DNA of 64,000 nt from Paraburkholderia sp. (GTDB lineage: Bacteria; Pseudomonadota; Gammaproteobacteria; Burkholderiales; Burkholderiaceae). The DNA is taken from NCBI RefSeq assembly GCF_024281035.1, contig NZ_JAMXLH010000030.1:1-64000 (forward strand), read 5' to 3'. The notes beneath the pieces are model-generated. The model was not told the DNA's origin, searched no databases, and saw nothing but the letters and a program-made list of their open reading frames with translations. Positions 17,109 to 29,563 of this stretch are shown here, piece by piece; the first letter of the stretch is position 1; each line of letters starts with the position of its first letter. Position numbers and translations under genes: made by a program.

Positions 17109-19616
17109 TTACTCGTCGATGCCGGAGGCGGGCGATGGCTGCGCCGGCTGGCCGTCGTTGCGCGAGGGCGCGAGGGCGGCCGTGTCCGGCGCGCTCGCGG
17201 GGCGCGGCGGGCGGCGGTGCGGCTCGCCCCGGCGCGGCGCGGATGCGGCGTCCGCATGGCTGGCGGCGGCATTGGCTGCATCGGCGGTTGCCGACGTGCC
17301 GCCGTCGACGGCATCGGCGGTGTCGGGTGCGTCGGGCGAAACCTTGGCGCGGCGCGCGGCGCCTGCGCCCGGCGCGGCGGCCAGACGCGGATTCGTCGCG
17401 GCAGCGGCGCTCGCACCGGTGGCTTTCGCGATGCCCTTTGTGCGCGCAGCGGGCGCTGAAGCCGCGATCGAACTGGAAGCGGCCCCCAAAGCGGCGCCTG
17501 AAGCAGCGCTGGCGGGCGCTGCCGCCGCTGCTGCAGCGGCGGCCGACGCAGCCGCCGCCGCCGCCGCCGAAGCCGCGCCGGGAATCGGCAGCGGCTTGAA
17601 CCCGGCGGCGACTTTCACCGTATGGGTATCGGAGGTTTCCTGCGGCGCGCCGATCACGGGCTCGGACGCATCCTGCGCGGCGGACGCCGCTGCGGCCACG
17701 GCGGCTTGCAGGACGCCCGGTTTCTGGCGGTCGAGGAGGTAGTAATCGAGCACGCGGCGCGCGATCGGACCTGCGGCCTGCGCGCCCCAGCCGCCGTTCT
17801 CGACGATCAGCGCAACCGCGATCTTCGGCTTGTCGGCCGGCGCGAATGCGATGAAGAGCGCGTGGTCGCGCAGATGCTCGGCGAGGGCATGCGCCTGATA
17901 TTTCGCGCCCTGCAGTGAGAACACCTGCGCCGTGCCGGTCTTGCCCGCCGACGTGTACGGCGCGTTCGCGAAGATCTGGTACGCGGTGCCCGACGGGTTC
18001 ATCGTCACGCCTTCCATGCCGCGCTTCACGACGTCGATGTCTGCTTGCGACACGTTCAGACGCCCGCTTTCGTGCGGCACCGTGAGGTGCACTTCGCGCG
18101 TGATCGGATTCTCGATTTCCTTCACGAGGTGCGGCTTCATGACGATGCCGTTGTCGGCGAGCGTCGCGGTCGCGTGCGCGATCTGCAGGATCGTGAACGA
18201 GTTGTAGCCCTGGCCGATGCCGAGGCTGACCGTCTCGCCCTCGTACCAGCGCTGCTGCTCGGGCTTGCGGTAGGCCTTGCGCTTCCACTCGGTCGACGGC
18301 AGGATGCCGCGCGCCTCGCCCGCGATGTCGATGCCGGTGATCTGGCCAAAGCCGAGCGGCTTCATGAAGTTGGCGATGTTGTCCACGCCGAGATCGTGCG
18401 CGAGCATGAAGAAGTAGGTGTCGTTCGACACCATGATCGCGCGGTTCATGTCGATCCAGCCCTGGCCGGATCGCACGTCGTTGTTGAAGCGGTGGCCGCC
18501 GAACATGTAGAAGCCCGGATCCTGGAAGCCCCATTCCGGCGTGCGCTTGTGCAGCGTGAGCGCGGCGAGCGCCATGAACGGCTTGTAGGTCGAGCCGGGC
18601 GGATAGGTGCCGTGCAGCGGCCGGTTGAGCAGCGGGTGATCGGGCGAGTTGTTGAGCTCGTCCCAGGTCTGCTGGTCGATGCCGTCGACAAACGCGTTCG
18701 GATCGAAGCTCGGCGCGGAAACGAACGCGAGGATGTCGCCGGTCGCCGGCTCGATCGCGACGAGCGCGCCGCGCCGGCCCGCGAACGACTGCTCGGCGAT
18801 CTGCTGCAGGCCGATGTCGATCGACAGCCGCAGGTTGTTGCCCGGCGTCGACTGGGTGCGCGAGAGCGTGCGCACGGGGCGCCCGCCCGCCGTGACTTCG
18901 ACTTCCTCGAAACCGGTCAGGCCGTGCAGTTCGGTTTCGTAGCTCTGCTCGACGCCGATCTTGCCGATGTAGTCGGTGCCGTTGTAGTTGTTCGCGTCGC
19001 GGCGCGGATCGTAGTGCTCCGGATCGCTGTTGTTCTGGTCGCTGGCGTCGTCGATGCGCTCCTGGTCGCGCTGCGAGATGCGGCCGATATAGCCGATCAC
19101 GTGCGCGGCCGTCTGGCCGAGCGGGTACTGGCGGAACAGGCGCGCGCGCACTTCCACGCCGGGGAAACGGAAGCGCTGCGCGGTGAAGCGCGCGACTTCG
19201 TCGTCGGTGAGGCGGGTGCGGATCGGCAGGCTCTCGAAGTTCTTCGAGTCTTCGAGCAGCTTCTTGAAGCGGCGGCGGTCGCGCTGGTCGATCGGGATCA
19301 CCGTCGAGAGCTGGTCGATCGTGTTGTCGAGCGTGTCGGTCAGCTTCGAGGGCGTGATTTCGAGCGTGTAGGCCGAGTAGTTCCTGGCGAGCACGACGCC
19401 GTTGCGGTCGGTGATGATGCCGCGGTTCGGCACGATCGGCGCGACGGAGATGCGGTTCTCGTCGGCCTGCAGCGAATACTTGCTGTGGTTCCAGACCTGT
19501 AGCCAGAGGAAGCGGGTGGCGATCAGCCCGAAGCAGACGAACACGAACAGTCCCGCCGCCGCGACGCGCAGGCGGAACTTCAGAATCTGTCTCTGGGTGT
19601 CCTTGAATTCGGTCAT
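17109..19616 (-). CDS. mrdA: penicillin-binding protein 2 with long Ala-rich C-terminal tail
   Basis: Class B PBP, the elongasome transpeptidase. It has a membrane anchor at about 18-38, a dimerisation/pedestal domain (about 50-250) and a transpeptidase domain. The transpeptidase motifs are catalytic S342-T-Y-K345 (PPGSTYKPF), SND at 397-399 and K559-T-G-T (SAGKTGTAQV). The catalytic fold ends near residue 630. The remaining roughly 205 residues are low-complexity, rich in Ala, Pro, Ser and Arg, and face the periplasm. At 835 residues it is far longer than the roughly 630 of enteric PBP2. Confidence 0.96.
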   Translation of the reverse strand: MTEFKDTQRQILKFRLRVAAAGLFVFVCFGLIATRFLWLQVWNHSKYSLQADENRISVAPIVPNRGIITDRNGVVLARNYSAYTLEITPSKLTDTLDNTIDQLSTVIPIDQRDRRRFKKLLEDSKNFESLPIRTRLTDDEVARFTAQRFRFPGVEVRARLFRQYPLGQTAAHVIGYIGRISQRDQERIDDASDQNNSDPEHYDPRRDANNYNGTDYIGKIGVEQSYETELHGLTGFEEVEVTAGGRPVRTLSRTQSTPGNNLRLSIDIGLQQIAEQSFAGRRGALVAIEPATGDILAFVSAPSFDPNAFVDGIDQQTWDELNNSPDHPLLNRPLHGTYPPGSTYKPFMALAALTLHKRTPEWGFQDPGFYMFGGHRFNNDVRSGQGWIDMNRAIMVSNDTYFFMLAHDLGVDNIANFMKPLGFGQITGIDIAGEARGILPSTEWKRKAYRKPEQQRWYEGETVSLGIGQGYNSFTILQIAHATATLADNGIVMKPHLVKEIENPITREVHLTVPHESGRLNVSQADIDVVKRGMEGVTMNPSGTAYQIFANAPYTSAGKTGTAQVFSLQGAKYQAHALAEHLRDHALFIAFAPADKPKIAVALIVENGGWGAQAAGPIARRVLDYYLLDRQKPGVLQAAVAAAASAAQDASEPVIGAPQETSDTHTVKVAAGFKPLPIPGAASAAAAAAASAAAAAAAAAPASAASGAALGAASSSIAASAPAARTKGIAKATGASAAAATNPRLAAAPGAGAARRAKVSPDAPDTADAVDGGTSATADAANAAASHADAASAPRRGEPHRRPPRPASAPDTAALAPSRNDGQPAQPSPASGIDE

Positions 19617-19748
19617 GCGATGCGTCCGGCCCGCGTGCGCGGTGAAACGGTCCGGGGAGTGTCAGTGGGTGTCACGCGCGTTTTCCTGCTGTCTTCCTGC
19701 TGCTGTCTTTGCTACGTCGGCTGCGTCGGCCACGGCGGCATGTGCCGC

Positions 19749-20264
19749 TCAGATGGGCCGCGTGTCGTCGGGATCGACGGGGCGGCGCTGCGGCAAGAGG
19801 AGCACGATGCTCGCAACGGGCCACAGCACGGCGGCGACGAAACCGCTCAAGAGGTAATCCCAGCCGGGAAACGATGCGCCCATCAAGAGGCGGATCACGA
19901 ACGGCACGACCTGCGTGCCGACCAGCATCGGCATCACGGCGAAAAGCTGCACGCCGAGCGACATCCACAGGACGCGGCGGTGAATCGTGATCGCGCCGTA
20001 AGACAGCAGCGTGTACGCAAGCGCGTGCTCGCCGAGCAGGCTGGCGTTATGCACGTCCATCATGAGGCCGAGGCAGAACGCGAGGCCCATGCCGACCTTG
20101 CGCGGCTGGTGGATGTTCCAGAACAGCAGCACGAGCGCGACGAAGTCGGGCACGCCCGGCAGTTTGCCCCACGGCAGCAGGTTCAACAGGAACGCGGCGG
20201 CGAGGCTGAACGCGATGAAGTACGGGTTGACCGGCTGCAGGATGTATTGCGGACGCGGCATCAC
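19749..20264 (-). CDS. mreD: rod-shape-determining membrane protein MreD
   Basis: Small integral membrane protein of the elongasome, 171 residues with about five or six hydrophobic helices. Family features include NPYFIAFSLAAAFLLNLLP, PDFVALVLLFWNIHQP and GLMMDVHNASLLGEHALAY. The start codon overlaps the mreC stop by four bases. A gap of 132 bases separates it from mrdA. Confidence 0.96.
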   Translation of the reverse strand: MMPRPQYILQPVNPYFIAFSLAAAFLLNLLPWGKLPGVPDFVALVLLFWNIHQPRKVGMGLAFCLGLMMDVHNASLLGEHALAYTLLSYGAITIHRRVLWMSLGVQLFAVMPMLVGTQVVPFVIRLLMGASFPGWDYLLSGFVAAVLWPVASIVLLLPQRRPVDPDDTRPI

Positions 20265-21451
20265 GGATGCTCCGGCGCGGCGGCGGGCGCCACGCTGTGC
20301 TGGGCGGAACGGGCCGCTGGTTTGGCCGCCGGCGTGGCTGCTGCGGCGTGCTCGGGCTTCGCCGCGGATCGGGGCGCGGCCTCGGCAGGCTTCTGTTTTG
20401 CGGCGGCGGTTGTGACGGCTGCCGTGGCGGCGGCTGTGACGGTCTGGGTTGCCTGGGTTGCTGCCGGGGTCGGCGCGGCCGTTACCGCGGCGGCGGGCTG
20501 CGCCTTGCCGTCCGCTGCCTTCTCTGCTGCCTTCCTGTCGGCGGCTTTCCTCGCTTCGGCCTTCTTTTTCGCGTCCTTCGGGTCGACGGGTTCGGTCTCG
20601 GCGGGACGCGGCGGCTCCTGCGAAACATAGTGCAGCACGAGCACCTGGCGCGCGCCGCGCACGGTGGCGATCGGCACGCAGACCACGCGCGCGAACGCGG
20701 TGTCGGCCTGGCGGTCCACGCGCAGCACCTTCGCGACCGGCAGTCCTTGCGGATATACGCCGTCGAGGCCGCTCGTCACGAGTTCGTCGCCGACCTGCAC
20801 GTCGGCGCTGATCGGCACGAAACGCAGGTCGAGCAGCGCGCCCTGCGCGGTACCGTAAATCACGCTGCGCAGGCCTGTGCGCACGATTTCGACCGGGACG
20901 GCCTGGTCCTTGTCTGTGAGCAGCGTGACTTCGGACTGCATCGCGAACACGCGCGTGACCTGGCCGACCACGCCGTCCTCGCTCACCACGGGCGAGCCGG
21001 TCTGGATGTCCTGCTGCGAGCCGCGCCCGATCACGACCTTCTGCGTGAACGGGTCGCGCGTGTCGTACTGGATTTCGGCGGGGGTCGACTGCGCGCCGAT
21101 GCGCTGCGACAACTGCAGCACCGCGCGCAGGTGGGCGTTTTCGGCGCTGAGCGCGGTGGCGATATTGGCTTGCTGCGAAAGCTGGAGATTGCGCGCGTGG
21201 AGTTGCGCGTTCTCGGTGCGCAGCGTGGCGCCTGTGACCGCGAGGTCAGCGGCGCCCATGATGAGATCGCGCGGCACGAGCGCCGCGCGTTGCAACGGGT
21301 AGAGGCCTGCCCCGAGCACGCCGCGCACGACTTCGAGCGTCTTGAAGCGGGCGTCGGAGACAAGCAGGGCCAGCGACAGCGCGACAAAGAGGATGAGCCG
21401 CGCAAGTGCCGAAGGGCCTTGCTTGAACAGAGGCGGCGGACTGTATTCCAT
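20261..21451 (-). CDS. mreC: rod-shape-determining protein MreC
   Basis: Bitopic periplasmic scaffold that activates PBP2/RodA. The 396-residue product has a membrane helix at about 18-36. A coiled coil at about 70-115 (RTENAQLHARNLQLSQQANI) is followed by the beta-barrel MreC domain (about 120-275) with VVSEDGVVGQVTRV and LVTSGLDGVYPQGLPVAKV. From about residue 285 the protein becomes an Ala/Lys/Pro/Thr-rich tail of about 110 residues, absent from enteric MreC. It lies about 150 bases after mreB. Confidence 0.96.
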   Translation of the reverse strand: MEYSPPPLFKQGPSALARLILFVALSLALLVSDARFKTLEVVRGVLGAGLYPLQRAALVPRDLIMGAADLAVTGATLRTENAQLHARNLQLSQQANIATALSAENAHLRAVLQLSQRIGAQSTPAEIQYDTRDPFTQKVVIGRGSQQDIQTGSPVVSEDGVVGQVTRVFAMQSEVTLLTDKDQAVPVEIVRTGLRSVIYGTAQGALLDLRFVPISADVQVGDELVTSGLDGVYPQGLPVAKVLRVDRQADTAFARVVCVPIATVRGARQVLVLHYVSQEPPRPAETEPVDPKDAKKKAEARKAADRKAAEKAADGKAQPAAAVTAAPTPAATQATQTVTAAATAAVTTAAAKQKPAEAAPRSAAKPEHAAAATPAAKPAARSAQHSVAPAAAPEHP

Positions 21452-21602
21452 GGTCGGCGCCGGGGGCGTGTGCAGATGGATGAAACGGTGGCGCTACGAG
21501 GGGCGCCTGTTAGCGGGCGACGCGGCGGCAACCAGGCAGCGAACCGGCTGCCTCTCCAGGATGTGCGGGATGTGCCGCGCCGCTCGCATGGGATACGTGT
21601 GC

Positions 21603-22646
<1,044 letters not shown>

Positions 22647-22840
22647 TCAAAAATCCTGTCTCGCTTGTGGCCGACCTTCCAGACGGGCGGGTCAAGGACG
22701 GCAGCGGAAAAAATAACAGCCCCAGGCCGGGCGCGAAGCGCGCCGCGAGGAACCTGAAACTGCGGGAATGATTACCGGGGGCAAACTGGTGGCGTTTTGA
22801 GTCTGCCGCGAGCCTGCCCCTTGCATGCCCCGTAGCCCCT

Positions 22841-22870
22841 TCGTGCCTTTACGTGCCTTTGCGTGCCTGC
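22841..22870 (+). repeat. 10-bp tandem repeat (CGTGCCTTT core)
   Basis: Three adjacent decamers (TCGTGCCTTT, ACGTGCCTTT, GCGTGCCTGC), followed by degenerate copies with CGCGCACCTT-like units to about 22910. Confidence 0.7.
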
Positions 22871-23016
22871 CGCGCACCTTTCGCGCGCCATTTGCGCACC
22901 TGTTTGCGTGCGCATGTATGTCAGCGCTTCGCCGGTACTTTGGCCGCGAAGTGTTGCACAAGCGCTGCCGAAGTGCTGTGACCGGCGACGAAAGGCAGAT
23001 GCAAGGCTATCCGGGT

Positions 23017-23047
23017 TTGGGTCGAACGCGTAATGATACCTTATAAT
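23017..23047 (+). promoter_or_regulatory. probable sigma-70 promoter of gatCAB
   Basis: A perfect TATAAT (23042-23047) is preceded by a weak TTGGGT at 23017-23022 with a 19-base spacer. This is the only AT-rich stretch in the neighbourhood. Confidence 0.45.
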
Positions 23048-23200
23048 TTTGCGTGTTTTGCAGGATCCGAAAGGGAGTTTTTGACGACGTCGAAGCTTTC
23101 CTCCAGAGCCGGATCCGGCGCGATAAATCGCTGTTGCAGCACTGTTTTTTCGAACCTGGCGCAACGGCTGGAGCTACAGCCCATTTTTTCCGGTGACCGC

Positions 23201-23500
23201 ATGGCCCTGACCCTCAACGATGTGAAGCGAATCGCGCATCTCGCGCGTCTCGAACTGGCCGACGCCGAAGCCGGCAATACGCTCGAACGCCTGAACAACT
23301 TCTTCGGCCTCGTCGAGCAGATGCAGGCCGTCGACACGACCGGCATCGCGCCGCTCGCGCACCCGATCGAGCAGATCGAGGACGTCGCGCTGCGCCTGCG
23401 CGAGGACGCCGTGACCGAAGCCGTCGACCGCGACGCGTTTCAGCGCCCGGCGCCCGCGGTGCAGGACGGCCTGTACCTCGTGCCGCGCGTGATCGAATAA
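23201..23500 (+). CDS. gatC: Asp-tRNA(Asn)/Glu-tRNA(Gln) amidotransferase subunit C
   Basis: Small subunit that clamps GatA to GatB, 99 residues long. It has the typical opening [19 protein letters not shown] and the closing [15 protein letters not shown]...[15 protein letters not shown]. The start ATG 23201 fits the family; an in-frame extension upstream is unlike any GatC. It is the first gene of gatCAB, with a 161-base gap to gatA. Confidence 0.96.
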   Translation: MALTLNDVKRIAHLARLELADAEAGNTLERLNNFFGLVEQMQAVDTTGIAPLAHPIEQIEDVALRLREDAVTEAVDRDAFQRPAPAVQDGLYLVPRVIE

Positions 23501-23661
23501 GCCTCGGGCACGCGGTTTTCCCGTCGCGGGCGCATGAAACTGCCGCGACGGCTCCCCGATCTCACGGGGCGCGGCCTGCCGGCTGGGCACGCAGCCCCGA
23601 TGACGGCGCACGCGGCACACAGCAAACGGCGCCGCCGCCACGTTCTTCCAGGAACCTCGCA

Positions 23662-25152
<1,491 letters not shown>

Positions 25153-25154
25153 AC

Positions 25155-26633
25155 ATGGCAGCAACACAATGGGAAGTCGTTATCGGTCTTGAGACGCACG
25201 CGCAGTTGTCGACGGCGTCGAAGATTTTCTCGGGTGCTTCGACGCAGTTCGGCGCCGATGCCAACACGCAGGCCTGCCCCGTCGATCTCGCGCTGCCGGG
25301 CGTGCTGCCGGTGATGAACCGCGGCGCCGTCGAGCGCGCGATCCGCTTCGGTCTCGCGATCGGCGCAACGGTTGCGCCGCGCAGCATCTTCGCGCGCAAG
25401 AACTACTTCTATCCGGACCTGCCGAAGGGCTATCAGATCAGCCAGTACGAGATCCCGGTCGTGCAGGGCGGGCAGATCACGATCCAGGTGCCGGCCAACG
25501 AGAAGACCGGCAAGGAAGCCTACGAGAAGACCGTCAATCTCACGCGCGCCCACCTCGAAGAGGACGCGGGCAAGTCGCTGCACGAAGACTTCGCGGGCAT
25601 GACGGGCATCGATTTGAACCGCGCGGGCACGCCGCTGCTCGAAATCGTCACCGAGCCGGAAATGCGCAGCGCCGCCGAAGCCGTGGCCTACGCGAAGTCG
25701 CTGCATAGCCTCGTCATGTGGCTTGGCATCTGCGACGGCAACATGCAGGAAGGCTCGTTCCGCTGCGACGCGAACGTCTCCGTGCGTCCGGTCGGCCAGC
25801 AGGAATTCGGCACGCGGGCCGAAATCAAGAACCTGAACTCGTTCCGCTTCCTCGAAGAAGCGATCCAGTACGAAGTGCGCCGCCAGATCGAGCTGATCGA
25901 GGACGGCGGCACCGTCGTGCAGGAAACGCGCCTCTACGACCCGGACAAGCGCGAGACGCGCTCGATGCGCAGCAAGGAAGACGCGCACGATTACCGCTAC
26001 TTCCCCGATCCCGATCTGATGCCGCTCGTGATCGATGCAGCGTGGATCGAGCGCGTGAAGGGCGCGATGCCCGAACTGCCCGCGACGATGCAGACGCGCT
26101 TTGTCGAGCAGTACGGCGTGACGCCGTACGATGCGGGCGTGCTCACGGCGGCCAAGTCGATGGCTGTGTACTTCGAGGCCGTGGTCGCGACGACGGGCGC
26201 CGCCCAGGCGAAGGTTGCCGCGAACTGGCTGATGGGTGAAGTTTCGTCGCAGTTGAACCGCGAAGGCCTCGATATCGACGCTTCGCCGGTCTCGGCGGCG
26301 CAGCTCGGGCTGTTGCTGCAACGCATCGCCGACGGCACGATCTCGAACAAGATCGCGAAGGAAGTGTTCCTCGCGATGTGGGACGAGAAGGCCGAGGGCG
26401 CCGACGCTGCCGATCGCATCATCGAAGCGAAGGGCCTCAAGCAGATTTCGGACACCGGCGCGCTCGAAGCGATCATCGACGAGGTGCTCGCCGCGAACCA
26501 GAGGTCGGTGGAGGAATTCCGCGCGGGCAAGGAGAAGGCGTTCAACGCGCTGATCGGCCAGGCGATGAAGGCCACGAAGGGTAAGGCGAATCCGCAGCAG
26601 GTGAACGAGCTGCTGAAGAAAAAGCTATCCTGA
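25155..26633 (+). CDS. gatB: Asp-tRNA(Asn)/Glu-tRNA(Gln) amidotransferase subunit B
   Basis: tRNA-binding kinase-like subunit that activates the misacylated tRNA. The 492-residue protein begins [18 protein letters not shown] and has the cradle motifs [28 protein letters not shown] and DANVSVRP. The helical and YqeY-like tail ends [16 protein letters not shown]. The start is put at ATG 25155, just after the gatA stop; a GTG two codons upstream (25149) is a minor alternative. Confidence 0.97.
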   Translation: MAATQWEVVIGLETHAQLSTASKIFSGASTQFGADANTQACPVDLALPGVLPVMNRGAVERAIRFGLAIGATVAPRSIFARKNYFYPDLPKGYQISQYEIPVVQGGQITIQVPANEKTGKEAYEKTVNLTRAHLEEDAGKSLHEDFAGMTGIDLNRAGTPLLEIVTEPEMRSAAEAVAYAKSLHSLVMWLGICDGNMQEGSFRCDANVSVRPVGQQEFGTRAEIKNLNSFRFLEEAIQYEVRRQIELIEDGGTVVQETRLYDPDKRETRSMRSKEDAHDYRYFPDPDLMPLVIDAAWIERVKGAMPELPATMQTRFVEQYGVTPYDAGVLTAAKSMAVYFEAVVATTGAAQAKVAANWLMGEVSSQLNREGLDIDASPVSAAQLGLLLQRIADGTISNKIAKEVFLAMWDEKAEGADAADRIIEAKGLKQISDTGALEAIIDEVLAANQRSVEEFRAGKEKAFNALIGQAMKATKGKANPQQVNELLKKKLS

Positions 26634-26745
26634 GCGCTTCCCGGCAATTGCCACCGCAGGGCGGCGTCGCGCAAGCCGCGCGACGCCGCCCTGCCGTTTG
26701 AGGCGCCACCGAGGTACGTGCTTTGGAACAAGAGGAGAACCCCGC

Positions 26746-27582
26746 ATGACGAAGCGCCCGAGTCTCGATGACTACCGCGTGCCGTACTTCGGCGACAAGC
26801 GGGCGGCGAAATTCTCTCTCGACGCGCTCGATCCGTCGGCCAAGCCGTTCAGCACGGGAAGCAAGGAAGGCGACCGCGACCGCCTGTCCGTTGTCAGCGA
26901 GCGCATCGACGTGCAGCAGGAGCGCTTGCACGCACAACGGTACGAGCGCGTGCTGGTCGTGCTGCAGGGCATGGATACGAGCGGCAAGGACGGCACGATC
27001 CGCGGCGTCTTTCACGAGGTCGATCCGCTCGGCCTGCGCATCGTGCCGTTTCGCGCGCCGAGCGCCATCGAGGCGTCGCACGATTTTCTCTGGCGCGTGC
27101 ACCGGCAAGCGCCCGCGGCGGGCGAACTGACCATCTTCAACCGCAGCCACTACGAAGACGTGCTCGTGCCGCGCGTGACGGGCCAGATCGACGCGACCGA
27201 GTGGGAGCGCCGCTACCGCCAGATCCGCGAATTCGAGGCGATGCTCACGGAAACCGGCACGACCATCATCAAGTGCCTGCTGCACATCTCCAAAGACGAG
27301 CAGAAGGCGCGCATTCAGGCGCGCATCGACGACCCGACCAAGCACTGGAAGTTCGACCTCTCCGACCTCGAAGCGCGCAAGCGCTGGGACGCCTATCAGG
27401 CGGCCTATCGCGACGCGCTCGCGGCCACTTCCACGGAGTACGCGCCGTGGTACGTGATTCCGGCGAATTCGAAGTCGCATCGCAACGTGATGGTGGCCGA
27501 GCTGCTGCTGCGCCTGCTCGAAGGTCTCAAACTCGAATTCCCGCCCGCCAAGGAAGAACTGAAGGGCGTCAAGGTCGACTAG
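26746..27582 (+). CDS. polyphosphate kinase 2 family protein
   Basis: PPK2-type kinase that moves phosphate between polyphosphate and nucleotides. The 278-residue protein has a P-loop at residues 75-83 (GMDTSGKDG), the lid and Walker-B region FNRSHYEDVLVPRV, and the C-terminal EYAPWYVIPANSK. Its single PPK2 domain and GxDxxGKDG pattern resemble class III or ADP/AMP-using enzymes; the nucleotide preference is inferred. The start MTKRPSLDDY follows an AGAGGAG box. It is probably transcribed separately from gatB (112-base gap). Confidence 0.92.
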   Translation: MTKRPSLDDYRVPYFGDKRAAKFSLDALDPSAKPFSTGSKEGDRDRLSVVSERIDVQQERLHAQRYERVLVVLQGMDTSGKDGTIRGVFHEVDPLGLRIVPFRAPSAIEASHDFLWRVHRQAPAAGELTIFNRSHYEDVLVPRVTGQIDATEWERRYRQIREFEAMLTETGTTIIKCLLHISKDEQKARIQARIDDPTKHWKFDLSDLEARKRWDAYQAAYRDALAATSTEYAPWYVIPANSKSHRNVMVAELLLRLLEGLKLEFPPAKEELKGVKVD

Positions 27583-27680
27583 CCCGACTGGCTCAACCAG
27601 GATTAACACGCCTCGCGCAGCGGCATGAAGCGGCATGAAGCGGTGCAAGGCGGCGGGCGCAAACCACAAGGAAACAAGAC

Positions 27681-28466
27681 ATGTTGCGTGTGATCACCGC
27701 GAACCTCAACGGCATTCGTTCGGCGGCGAAGAAGGGCTTCTTCGAGTGGTTCGGAGAACAGAAGGCCGACGTGCTGTGCGTGCAGGAAATCAAATGCTCG
27801 CAGGACGACATGACGCCCGAATTTCTCGCGCCGCACGATTTCACCGGCTATTTCCAGCATGCGGTGAAGAAGGGCTACAGCGGCGCGGGCCTCTATACGC
27901 GCCATGAACCCGACGAGGTGATCATCGGCTTCGGCAGCGACGAGTTCGATCCCGAAGGACGCTACGTCGAGGCGCGCTTCGGCAAGCTGTCGATCGTGTC
28001 GGTGTATGTGCCCTCGGGTTCGAGCGGCGATGAGCGCCAGGCCGCGAAATACCGCTTCATGGACGCGTTCATGCCGCATCTCACCGAACTCGCGCGCGAG
28101 CGCGAAGTGATCGTGTGCGGCGACGTGAACATCGTCCACAAGGAAATCGACATCAAGAACTGGAAGGGCAACCAGAAGAACTCGGGCTGCCTGCCGGAGG
28201 AGCGCGCGTGGCTCACGAAGCTCTTCGACGATGTCGGCTACGTCGACGTGTTCCGCACGCTCGATTCGCGGCCCGAGCAGTACACCTGGTGGAGCAACCG
28301 CGGCCAGGCGTACGCGAAGAACGTGGGGTGGCGCATCGACTACGAGATCGCCACGCCCGGCATCGCGGCGACCGCGAAGCGCACGTCGATTTTCAGGGAC
28401 ATCAAGTTCAGCGACCACGCGCCGCTCACCATCGACTACGACTACAACTACAAGGTCGGGCGCTGA
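27681..28466 (+). CDS. xth: exodeoxyribonuclease III
   Basis: Mg2+-dependent AP endonuclease and 3'-5' exonuclease of base-excision repair. The 261 residues have metal and catalytic motifs TANLNGIRSA, CVQEIKC (Glu), YSGAGLYTR, CGDVNIVHKEID (Asp/Asn) and FSDHAPLTIDYD (Asp-His). Length and motif order match the ExoIII family. An AAGGAAAC box precedes the start. Confidence 0.96.
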   Translation: MLRVITANLNGIRSAAKKGFFEWFGEQKADVLCVQEIKCSQDDMTPEFLAPHDFTGYFQHAVKKGYSGAGLYTRHEPDEVIIGFGSDEFDPEGRYVEARFGKLSIVSVYVPSGSSGDERQAAKYRFMDAFMPHLTELAREREVIVCGDVNIVHKEIDIKNWKGNQKNSGCLPEERAWLTKLFDDVGYVDVFRTLDSRPEQYTWWSNRGQAYAKNVGWRIDYEIATPGIAATAKRTSIFRDIKFSDHAPLTIDYDYNYKVGR

Positions 28467-28528
28467 CCCCCGTTGCGTGACATCGGGTGACGTTGGGTGA
28501 TATTGGGTGACGCGGAGCGGCGCCCGCG

Positions 28529-29563
28529 TCAGGGCGCTGCGATCTTGCGCCGTTGCGGCACGGCAATGCCCGCGTAGTCGGGCAGCGCATCGACCGATAC
28601 GCCAATCGCCTTCGCATAGAGCGGCATCATGTCGGGCAGGCGCTTGACGATGTCGGCGCGGCGCGCGCTCGTGAACGGATGCACGTAGATGAAGCCCTGA
28701 TCGCGGTCGTTCTTCGTCGCTGCGGCGAGCTTGTCCCAGAGCGTGACCGCGGCGCGCGGATCGAAGCCCGCACGCGACGCTATGTCGCTGCCGATCACGT
28801 CGGCTTCGGTTTCGTCGGCGTGGCCGTAGTGCATTTCGACGAGCTGCGAGCCGATGCCGAGCGGAAACACGCCCAGATCGGCGAGCCCGAAGAGCTGCGG
28901 CACGCTGCCGGACTCGACCTGCGCCGCCTGCTGTTCGCCGAGGCGCTCGCGCACGTGCTCGCGCACCGCATGCGCGATCTCGTGGCCGAGCAGCATGCCG
29001 AATTCGTTGTCGTTGAGCTTCACGCGGTCGAGCAGGCCGCCATACACGACGATCTTGCCGCCCGGCAGGCAGTACATGCGGATATCCGGCGACCGGATCA
29101 CCGCCACCTCCCATTTCCAGTTCTTCACGCGGTCGCCCCACTTCTGCGCGAAGGGCGCAAGGCGGTTCACGAAGAAGCGCACGCGCTCCACGTGCGGGTC
29201 GCTGTCGGGATAGAGCCGGTCGGAGTGGGCCGCGCCGCGCACGATCTCGGCATATTCGGCGGCGGCCTGCGCCTCCAGCATCGGCGAGGGGATCAGGTTG
29301 CGGTACACGGCGCTATTGCCGAAGCGCACCTGACGGCCCGTGCTCATGCCCGGCGCCGGCGCCCGGGCGGCCAGATCGGAAGCGCTTTGCACCGTGGATG
29401 CGGCGGGCCCGGTTACAGCGACAGCGCTTGCGGCCTGCGCGCCGCCCACGTGCGATGCCATAAACGCCGCCAGCAGCGCCGCCGCGAGTGCCAGTGCGCC
29501 GTGCCGGCGCGGGCGGCGAGGTGCCGGATGCGTTGCGGGCACGGCAATGTGCTGCGGGGTCAC
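28529..29563 (-). CDS. M48-family metalloprotease, exported
   Basis: A 344-residue zinc protease with an N-terminal signal (hydrophobic stretch after RRPRRHG, residues about 20-42) and an M48 domain. The zinc motif is LLGHEIAHAVREH and the third ligand lies in DETEADVIGSDIA. It resembles periplasmic or outer-membrane proteases of the YcaL/LoiP type that degrade misassembled envelope proteins. The start is the GTG at 29561-29563: it overlaps the AmpG stop by four bases (GTGA) and has a GGAGAA box. The long open frame upstream is the AmpG gene in another phase. Confidence 0.88.
   Translation of the reverse strand: MTPQHIAVPATHPAPRRPRRHGALALAAALLAAFMASHVGGAQAASAVAVTGPAASTVQSASDLAARAPAPGMSTGRQVRFGNSAVYRNLIPSPMLEAQAAAEYAEIVRGAAHSDRLYPDSDPHVERVRFFVNRLAPFAQKWGDRVKNWKWEVAVIRSPDIRMYCLPGGKIVVYGGLLDRVKLNDNEFGMLLGHEIAHAVREHVRERLGEQQAAQVESGSVPQLFGLADLGVFPLGIGSQLVEMHYGHADETEADVIGSDIASRAGFDPRAAVTLWDKLAAATKNDRDQGFIYVHPFTSARRADIVKRLPDMMPLYAKAIGVSVDALPDYAGIAVPQRRKIAAP

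Larger units (their letters stand above)
22647..23200. other. mreB / gatC divergent intergenic region
   Basis: A 554-base region between two divergent operons. It must hold both promoters. I see one good -10 element for gatC (TATAAT at 23042-23047) and a short decanucleotide repeat (22841-22870). No credible gene or RNA is visible in the remainder. The leader from the gatC promoter to its start codon is about 150 bases. Confidence 0.6.

Noticed and set aside
18045..19502. 485-codon plus-strand frame opposite mrdA
   Set aside because: Antisense shadow with Arg/Asp/Val bias; PBP2 motifs on the minus strand are unambiguous.
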